Assembly: GCA_020634235.1 (NCBI GenBank)
Contig: JACKCB010000001.1
Span: forward strand, 1,780,442 to 1,844,441
DNA from: Ardenticatenaceae bacterium
GTDB taxonomy: Bacteria > Chloroflexota > Anaerolineae > Promineifilales > Promineifilaceae
Direction: 5' to 3'
DNA: 64,000 bases
Part shown: one piece after another, positions 58,892-64,000 of the stretch
Layout of the letters: each line of letters opens with the position of its first letter
Position numbering within the stretch: position 1 is the first letter of the stretch
Notes under the pieces: generated by a model
What the model was told of the DNA's origin: nothing
What the model saw: only the letters and a program-made list of their open reading frames with translations
The model's database searches: none
Position numbers and translations under genes: made by a program

Positions 58892-60514
58892 CTACGTTTC
58901 CTGTATTTCGCCGCCCAACTCTTTGGCCAGGGCCAGAAAAGCAGCCCTGTCCGCCTCAGGCGATGCGACCGCCGGGGGCGACACAACTGCCGGGGACAGC
59001 TCGGCCACCGCCGGTGGTTTATACTCCCCGGTCACCACACAGCGCACAAAGCATTTGGCCCCCAGCAGATCACTAAAAATGATCGCCACCAGATTTGGCC
59101 CAGTCGATTTACTCTCAAACTTATCTTTTAGCACCGGGAACTCAAAGCCCAAAATGAGCGTATTGCCCTCCACCGCCAGCGGCTTGCACATCGACAGCAG
59201 CGGCGGCAAGTTCTTATCCTGCTGCATCACCTGGCTAACCATGGCCGGCCACTGCCCCTGGAAGCTGCTCAGGGGGATGCTGGTGGCTGGCGGCGCAGGG
59301 CTGGCCGCCGCCGGTACCCGGCCGGGAGCGGCAGGCCGCGGGCTGGCAGTTGCCGGCGGCGGGGTCACAACCACGGCCGGCGCGGGGGTAGGCACCGGCT
59401 GCGGTCTATCACTCGCCACCACCGGCCGGGGCGTGGCCGGCAGCAGCCCAATAAAGGCCAACTCCAACGGCAGCTGCGGCTGCCAACTACTGGCCGGGGT
59501 CAACGCCGCCTCATTAAAAGCCTTAATCGCAGCCACCAGGTCCTTGCGCTCCGCGCGTTCCGCCTGGACCAACATCTCACCCTTCTGCTCAGCCGGCACC
59601 TCCAGCACCAAATCCGGGCCAGCCGCTTGCAGCAGCAGCACCTGGCGCAAATAAGTCACCATCTGCCGGCAAAACTGGCGCGTATCCACCCCTGAAGAGA
59701 GCGCCTCATGAATCAGCCGCAGCCCGGCCGGGGCATCCCCCGCCAGCCAGGCCTCCGTCAACTGCCGCACCATCCCCATAGACGCCGTACCCAGCACCAT
59801 CTGCGCCCGCGCCAGCGTGATCGTGTCACCCGGCGCAGTCACCAACTGGTCCAGCAAACTCTCCGCATCGCGCAAACTGCCCGCCCCCTGCCGCGCCACC
59901 AGCGCCAGCGCCTCCGGCTCCACCGTCAGCCCTTCCTGCTCCGTCAGCCACAGCAGGCGGCCCACAATCTCCTGCACCGACAGCAGCCGGAAATTAAACT
60001 GCTGGCAGCGCGACTTAATCGTCATGGGTACCTTATGCTCTTCCGTAGTGGCCAGCACAAACATGGCGTGCGCCGGTGGCTCTTCCAGCGTCTTCAACAG
60101 CGCATTAAACGCCGCTGTCGACAACATGTGCACCTCGTCGATGATGTAGACCTTGAAGCGCCCTTCGCTAGGCGAGAAGTTAATCTTATCGCGCAAATCG
60201 CGAATGTCGTCTACGCCCGTGTTAGAAGCCGCGTCAATCTCAATCAGGTCCAAAAAGCGCCCCTGGTTAATGGCCAGGCAGCGCGCACACCGGTTGCAAG
60301 GACGCTGCGCCGGATCGGCATCCAGGCAGTTAACCGCTTTGGCCAGCAGACGCGCCGTCGTCGTCTTGCCCGTGCCCCGCGGCCCACAAAACAGGTAGGC
60401 GTGCCCCACCCGGTCCCCCACCACCGCGTTCCGCAAGGTTCGGGTAATGTGTTCCTGGCCAATAACGTCGTCAAATCGGGCGGGCCGCCATTTGCGGTAC
60501 AAAGCTTGAGACAT
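58892..60514 (-). CDS. dnaX: DNA polymerase III gamma/tau subunit
   Basis: A 540-aa clamp-loader ATPase. N-terminal part: YRKWRPARFDDVIGQEHITRTLRNAV, Walker A FCGPRGTGKTTTARLLAKAVN, zinc-binding CNRCARC preceded by DPAQRP, Walker B IDEVHMLSTAAFNALLKTLEEPP and sensor TTEEHKVPMTIKSRCQ. The C-terminal section is Pro/Ala-rich from about 365-430, then a folded tail. No A-run for gamma frameshifting was noticed. It starts the dnaX-ybaB-recR operon. Confidence 0.96.
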   Translation of the reverse strand: MSQALYRKWRPARFDDVIGQEHITRTLRNAVVGDRVGHAYLFCGPRGTGKTTTARLLAKAVNCLDADPAQRPCNRCARCLAINQGRFLDLIEIDAASNTGVDDIRDLRDKINFSPSEGRFKVYIIDEVHMLSTAAFNALLKTLEEPPAHAMFVLATTEEHKVPMTIKSRCQQFNFRLLSVQEIVGRLLWLTEQEGLTVEPEALALVARQGAGSLRDAESLLDQLVTAPGDTITLARAQMVLGTASMGMVRQLTEAWLAGDAPAGLRLIHEALSSGVDTRQFCRQMVTYLRQVLLLQAAGPDLVLEVPAEQKGEMLVQAERAERKDLVAAIKAFNEAALTPASSWQPQLPLELAFIGLLPATPRPVVASDRPQPVPTPAPAVVVTPPPATASPRPAAPGRVPAAASPAPPATSIPLSSFQGQWPAMVSQVMQQDKNLPPLLSMCKPLAVEGNTLILGFEFPVLKDKFESKSTGPNLVAIIFSDLLGAKCFVRCVVTGEYKPPAVAELSPAVVSPPAVASPEADRAAFLALAKELGGEIQET

Positions 60515-60625
60515 GAGGTTAGTTTAGCAGTTTGCCAGGCCATCGGCAAAGGCAATGGCCCCCACAGGCAGCCCCGGCACAAAGTTAGGAAAGCGTGAGT
60601 ATTCAGCGCGCCGCCGCTGGTGCTA

Positions 60626-60654
60626 TTGCGCCGCGCCCCGGCCGGGCTTATAAT
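60626..60654 (+). promoter_or_regulatory. tatA promoter with the iterated palindrome as spacer
   Basis: TTGCGC (60626-60631) and TATAAT (60649-60654) are separated by exactly 17 bp, and that spacer holds CCCGGCCGGG. Transcription would begin near 60,661, about 48 nt before the tatA ATG. The -35 box matches consensus in four of six positions. Confidence 0.65.
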
Positions 60655-60708
60655 CTTTACAAGTTGAATCGGGCGCATTCCATTGTTTGCGCCATGCGCG
60701 AGGCAAAA

Positions 60709-60888
60709 ATGGCTGGTCTAGGCACAACAGAATTACTCATCGTCCTGGTAATTGTTCTTCTGGTGTTTGGCGTGGGGCGGATTGGCAAGCTCGGCAGCGA
60801 ACTGGGCAAAGGCATCCGCGCCTTCCGCGAAGGCATCCGTGAGGGCCAGGACGAACTAGACGAAAAAGACGAAAAGCCGACCGAATAG
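60709..60888 (+). CDS. tatA: Sec-independent translocase subunit TatA
   Basis: A 59-aa protein with the TatA pattern: an N-terminal membrane helix TTELLIVLVIVLLVFGVGRIG, a hinge, the amphipathic helix KLGSELGKGIRAFREGIREG, then an acidic tail. TatA forms the Tat pore. I start at ATG 60709 with a GAGG site 5 nt before it. It is a lone gene with its own promoter and terminator; tatC is not in the window. The DUF1800 and DUF1501 proteins here have twin-arginine-like signals. Confidence 0.9.
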   Translation: MAGLGTTELLIVLVIVLLVFGVGRIGKLGSELGKGIRAFREGIREGQDELDEKDEKPTE

Positions 60889-60918
60889 CAGCCGGCCTGA
60901 TTCTTTACTTGATGAGCG

Positions 60919-60961
60919 GAAAGAAGGACATCCCCGGCCGGGGGCGTCCTTCTTTCTTTTT
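60919..60961 (+). terminator. Intrinsic terminator of tatA with CCCGGCCGGG in the loop
   Basis: GAAAGAAGGAC (60919-60929) pairs perfectly with GTCCTTCTTTC (60946-60956), followed by TTTTT. The iterated palindrome (CCCGGCCGGG) is the inner stem. This is a textbook rho-independent terminator 30 bp after the tatA stop. Confidence 0.9.
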
Positions 60962-61156
60962 CTCCGACCAGTAACCATTCCGCTTTGCGTCAGATACGTT
61001 GACCAGGCTTCCCCGGCATCCTTCTTCATTTTTCCCCGACCATTGACCATTCCCCGGAGCCATGCTACATTCCCCTATCCAAGGTGGAGACAGAGCCAAA
61101 ACAGATAGGGACAACAGAATGAGCCGAAGGCCAGGCTCGCTGGAGGAGGAATTGCA

Positions 61157-63607
61157 ATGAGTCGTCTTGGCCGCATTGGCCTGATCATCCTGGGGGCAGT
61201 CATTGTTCTGGTGGCTCTGGCCGCCATAGGCGCAGCGGGAGTTGCCCGCCGCCCCTTCCCCAAAACAGACGGCAGCCTGACAGTTGCCGGGCTGCAAGGG
61301 GAAGTCGAAGTATTGCGTGATGCCTACGGCATTCCCCACATCTACGCCAGCAACGAACACGATCTTTTCTTTGCCCAGGGCTACATCCATGCCCAGGACC
61401 GCTTCTGGCAAATGGACTTCTCACGCCACATTGGCCAGGGCCGCCTGTCGGAGCTGGTAGGCGAAGCCACGCTGGATACTGACAAATTCGTCCGTACCCT
61501 GGGCTGGAACCGCATGGCCACACAGACCCTGGCCGCCGCCGACCCGGAATTTGTGGCCACGCTGGAAGCCTACAGTGACGGCGTAAACGCCTACATCGAA
61601 GCCAACCGCGACACATTGTCGCTGAATTACACCATTCTGGGACTGAGCAGCGGCGACATTACGGTTGAGCCGTGGGAGCCGCTGGACACCATCTCCTGGG
61701 GGGTGGTCATGGCCTACCAGTTGAGCGGCAACTGGTCAGAAGAACTGGATCGGGCCCGCATCACGGCCGATATTGGCGAAGCAGCCATGGAAAACCTGGT
61801 GCCCGGATACCCCTATGACACCCGGCCGGTCATCGCCCCCACCGACATCCAAACCAACGACCTGCCCCCCAGCAGCCACACTCCCCTCCCGGCCGGGGTC
61901 GTCGACTGGTCCCGCATCAACACCAGCCTGGTCGGCCAACCGCCCGGCGACCTCGCCTTTGGCAGCGGCCCCTTCGTCGGCAGCAACAACTGGGTCATCG
62001 GCGGCGACCTCACCGCCAGCGGCCTGCCCATGCTGGCCAACGACCCCCACCTGGGCATCCAGATGCCCTCCATCTGGTACGAAGCCGGCTTGCACGGCGG
62101 CAGCTACGACGTCGTCGGCTTCACCTTCCCCGGCGTGCCCGGCGTCATCATCGGCCACAACCAGCAAATCGCCTGGGGCGTGACCAACGTTGGCCCCGAC
62201 ACCCAGGACCTGTACATTGAAAAGATCAACCCCAGCAATGCCCGCCAGTACGAATACCAGGGCCAATGGCAAGACATGGAAGTCGTGACCGAAACCATCC
62301 TGGTAGCCAACGGCGAGCCGGTAGAGCTGGAAGTGCTGATCACCCGCCATGGTCCCATCATCAGCGACGTCGTCGATGACGAGAAAGATGTCCTGGCCAT
62401 GCGCTGGACCGCCCAGGAACCCTCCACCATCCTCAGCTCCGTCCTCATGCTGGACAAAGCCCAGGATTACGACGCCTTCAAAGACGCCCTGGCCTACTGG
62501 GACATCCCCTCGCAGAACTTTGTCTATGCCGACGTAGCCGGTAACATCGCCTACCAGACCCCCGGCCGGGTTCCCATCCGCAGCCAGGGAGACGGCCAAC
62601 TACCGGTACCCGGCTGGACCGGCGAATATGAATGGACCGGCTTCATTCCCTACGAGGAGATGCCGGCGCTCTTCAATCCCCCGGCCGGGTTCATCGTCAC
62701 CGCCAACAACGCCGTCGTCGACCCCAACTACCCCTACTTCATCGCCCGCGACTGGTCCAGCGGCGACCGCGCCCAGCGCATCACCGACATGATCCTGGCC
62801 GCCGGCAGCGACATCACCGCCGCCGACATCGCCGCCATCCAGTTCGACAGCCACTCCCTGCTGGCCGAAAGCTACATCCCCCTCTTCGCCGGGCTATCCA
62901 GCGACGACCCCAAAGTGCAGGCCGCCATTGAGCGGCTGCGCGGCTGGGACATGCAAGAGCGGCGCGACAGCGTGCCCGCGACCATCTTCGAAATCTTCTT
63001 CATGCAGTTGGCCCAAAACCTCCTGGCCGACGATGTCGGCGCAGACAACGTAGACACCGTCGCCAACGCCCCCTTCTACCACGCCCTCGCCACCCAACCA
63101 GACGCCACCTGGTGGGATGACCAGACCACGCCAGCCAAAGAGACGCGCGAAGAAATCCTGCTAGCTTCATTGGCCGACGCCATCACCTGGCTGGAAGAAA
63201 ACGTTGGCACCCGCTCCGACAACTGGACCTGGGGCAGCATTCACACCGCCACCTTCGTCAGCGACCCCCTGGGCCAGAGCGGGATTGCCCCCATAGAGGC
63301 CATCGTCAACCGGGGTCCATTCCCGGCCGATGGCGGCCGCGACCTGGTAAATGCGGCCAGTTGGAGTTGGAGCAACCCGGCCGCGGTGCGCGGCCACCCC
63401 TCCATGCGCCTGATCGTCGACCTGAGCAACCTGGACGCCAGCCTGGCAGTCATTCCCACCGGCCAGAGCGGCCACCCCTTCAACAGGCATTACGACGACA
63501 TGATCCAACTGTGGCTGGACGGTGAGTACCACCCGCTGCCCTACTCACGCAGCGCCGTGGAAGAGGCCACCGTTGACCGCCTATTGCTAAAACCGGCCGG
63601 GTCTTAG
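61157..63607 (+). CDS. Penicillin-acylase-family N-terminal-nucleophile hydrolase
   Basis: An 816-aa exported or membrane-anchored hydrolase. One N-terminal helix (IGLIILGAVIVLVALAAIGAAG) anchors it. The alpha part has LRDAYGIPHIYASNEHDLFFAQGYIHAQDRFWQMDF. Autocatalytic cleavage before Ser276 in GPFVGSNNWVIGG would release the beta subunit with Ser as nucleophile. Further features are PMLANDPHLGIQMPSIWYE and GHNQQIAWGVTN. Substrates may be acyl-homoserine lactones, beta-lactams or other amides. A GGAGGAGG site precedes the ATG. The gene has its own hairpin terminator. Confidence 0.93.
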   Translation: MSRLGRIGLIILGAVIVLVALAAIGAAGVARRPFPKTDGSLTVAGLQGEVEVLRDAYGIPHIYASNEHDLFFAQGYIHAQDRFWQMDFSRHIGQGRLSELVGEATLDTDKFVRTLGWNRMATQTLAAADPEFVATLEAYSDGVNAYIEANRDTLSLNYTILGLSSGDITVEPWEPLDTISWGVVMAYQLSGNWSEELDRARITADIGEAAMENLVPGYPYDTRPVIAPTDIQTNDLPPSSHTPLPAGVVDWSRINTSLVGQPPGDLAFGSGPFVGSNNWVIGGDLTASGLPMLANDPHLGIQMPSIWYEAGLHGGSYDVVGFTFPGVPGVIIGHNQQIAWGVTNVGPDTQDLYIEKINPSNARQYEYQGQWQDMEVVTETILVANGEPVELEVLITRHGPIISDVVDDEKDVLAMRWTAQEPSTILSSVLMLDKAQDYDAFKDALAYWDIPSQNFVYADVAGNIAYQTPGRVPIRSQGDGQLPVPGWTGEYEWTGFIPYEEMPALFNPPAGFIVTANNAVVDPNYPYFIARDWSSGDRAQRITDMILAAGSDITAADIAAIQFDSHSLLAESYIPLFAGLSSDDPKVQAAIERLRGWDMQERRDSVPATIFEIFFMQLAQNLLADDVGADNVDTVANAPFYHALATQPDATWWDDQTTPAKETREEILLASLADAITWLEENVGTRSDNWTWGSIHTATFVSDPLGQSGIAPIEAIVNRGPFPADGGRDLVNAASWSWSNPAAVRGHPSMRLIVDLSNLDASLAVIPTGQSGHPFNRHYDDMIQLWLDGEYHPLPYSRSAVEEATVDRLLLKPAGS

Positions 63608-63637
63608 CTCCCCATTCCTAACTCCCCACAAAGAAAC

Positions 63638-63675
63638 GGCGTGCCCGCCCGGCCGGGCTGGCACGCCCATTTTCT
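63638..63675 (+). terminator. Intrinsic terminator of the acylase gene
   Basis: GGCGTGCC (63638-63645) pairs with GGCACGCC (63660-63667), with CCCGGCCGGG (63648-63657) as the inner stem, followed by CATTTTCT. It lies 30 bp after the acylase stop. Confidence 0.85.
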
Positions 63676-63791
63676 ACAAATAACCAACGCCCTTTCATGC
63701 AGGCCCCACCACGCGCCACACAGGCCGCCGCAGGAGCCGGCCAGCATTATTTGCCGCAGGACAGCGTTGTGCAAGCCACCGGCGCAATAAA

Positions 63792-64000
63792 CTAGATAGC
63801 GCCGGTGAAGATCATCACCAGGGCACCCAGAGCCACCAGGTCCAAAATCAGCAGCAAAGCCAGGATAATCACCTGCAAGGGCGTCAGGTTGCCCAGGACA
63901 GAGCCCCCCCCGCTCTCATCCTCGTAGGACATATCGTCGTACACCGCACTGGCCAGTGTACTCTTGCGACGCAGGCGGTCGAAATCATCTTCCTCGGTTG
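63792..64000 (-). CDS. C-terminal part of a small membrane protein, right-truncated
   Basis: The minus strand is open from the right edge to a TAG at 63794-63792, giving 68 residues plus a partial codon. It reads TEEDDFDRLRRKSTLASAVYDD, then a Gly-rich segment and a hydrophobic helix (LQVIILALLLILDLVALGALVMIF) ending TGAI. The family is not recognised. The start is beyond the window. The acidic N-terminal stretch and single C-terminal helix suggest a tail-anchored or bitopic protein. Confidence 0.65.
   Translation of the reverse strand, partial: TEEDDFDRLRRKSTLASAVYDDMSYEDESGGGSVLGNLTPLQVIILALLLILDLVALGALVMIFTGAI

Larger units (their letters stand above)
346..63657. repeat. Iterated palindrome CCCGGCCGGG, about 145 dispersed copies
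   Basis: The octamer CCGGCCGG, usually extended to CCCGGCCGGG, recurs through almost the whole window. By eye I count about 145 copies, most of them the full decamer. Examples start near 346, 1718, 3682, 5786, 9004, 11366, 17800, 20341, 26565, 28487, 34741, 40395, 44112, 49557, 54636, 59321 and 62681. At about 62% GC the decamer is expected about once in 64 kb. In genes it is read as PAG, RPG or PGR, often in variable loops and tails. Between genes it sits in hairpin loops. No copy was found from about 12,100 to 15,990. It resembles a HIP1-like iterated palindrome; its function is unknown. The count is manual, so allow some error. Confidence 0.9.

Noticed and set aside
57781..59076. 431-aa plus-strand open frame
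   Set aside because: It crosses recR, ybaB and dnaX on the other strand, which are certain genes.
1..64000. tRNA, rRNA, CRISPR arrays, prophage or integrase
   Set aside because: No T-loop GTTCGAATC-type signatures, rRNA segments, regularly spaced repeats or integrase motifs were noticed. A covariance-model search could still find a missed small RNA.

Overview
The window looks like a chromosomal contig from a GC-rich bacterium, most probably a Chloroflexota (Anaerolineae/Ardenticatenia-like). This is inferred from the gene set (HerA/NurA pair, DnaD-type primosome beside dnaB, glyoxylate shunt pair, kinase-FGE fusion, Thr/Pro-rich lipoproteins, DUF1800/DUF1501 pair) and not from a marker gene. 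No rRNA, tRNA or CRISPR array was seen. Most genes are housekeeping or envelope genes.

Layout. 1-3.4 kb: nurA, a 221-aa partner and herA (left-truncated), one repair operon on the minus strand. 3.5-4.9 kb: a GbsR/MarR-type regulator with a palindromic operator, a small unknown gene and yjjX. 5-12.4 kb: thiD, icd, a zinc-ribbon membrane protein, a BrkB-type membrane protein and an orphan adenine DNA methyltransferase with a probable leaderless start. 12.4-15.7 kb: an AT-richer patch with a glycosidase remnant, a small regulator-like protein, a lipoprotein, a secreted V8-like protease and a pfkB gene reduced to its two ends. 15.7-21 kb: oxidoreductase, pentapeptide-repeat protein, aminotransferase, HdeD-like protein, DUF192 protein and M20 amidohydrolase. 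21.5-28.6 kb: yacL-like, gltX, cysS, rlmB, a CDP-alcohol phosphatidyltransferase and a flippase-like protein, reduced from the Firmicutes yacL-gltX-cysS-rlmB cluster. 28.6-33.5 kb: a three-hairpin element, then the primosome operon dnaB-dnaD-loader, whose loader carries two AAA+ modules in one chain, and a bifunctional-nuclease-family protein. 33.6-38.8 kb: a metallopeptidase-like lipoprotein and the glyoxylate operon aceB-aceA. 38.9-42.3 kb: membrane protein, DUF1800 and DUF1501. 42.7-48.7 kb: kinase-FGE fusion, AI-2E-type exporter and P-type ATPase. 48.7-52.8 kb: peptide ABC ATPases and a binding protein with no permeases. 53.3-56.7 kb: LRR protein and a cNMP-domain histidine kinase. 57-60.5 kb: DUF92 protein and dnaX-ybaB-recR. 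60.7-64 kb: tatA, a penicillin-acylase-family hydrolase and a truncated membrane-protein gene.

The most striking feature is not a gene. The palindrome CCCGGCCGGG (core CCGGCCGG) occurs about 145 times by eye, roughly one per 440 bp, where chance predicts about one copy of the decamer. It lies in genes (read as Pro-Ala-Gly, Arg-Pro-Gly or Pro-Gly-Arg), in terminator loops and even in a promoter spacer, and it is absent for about 3.9 kb across the AT-richer patch. It behaves like the cyanobacterial HIP1 iterated palindrome but with a different sequence.
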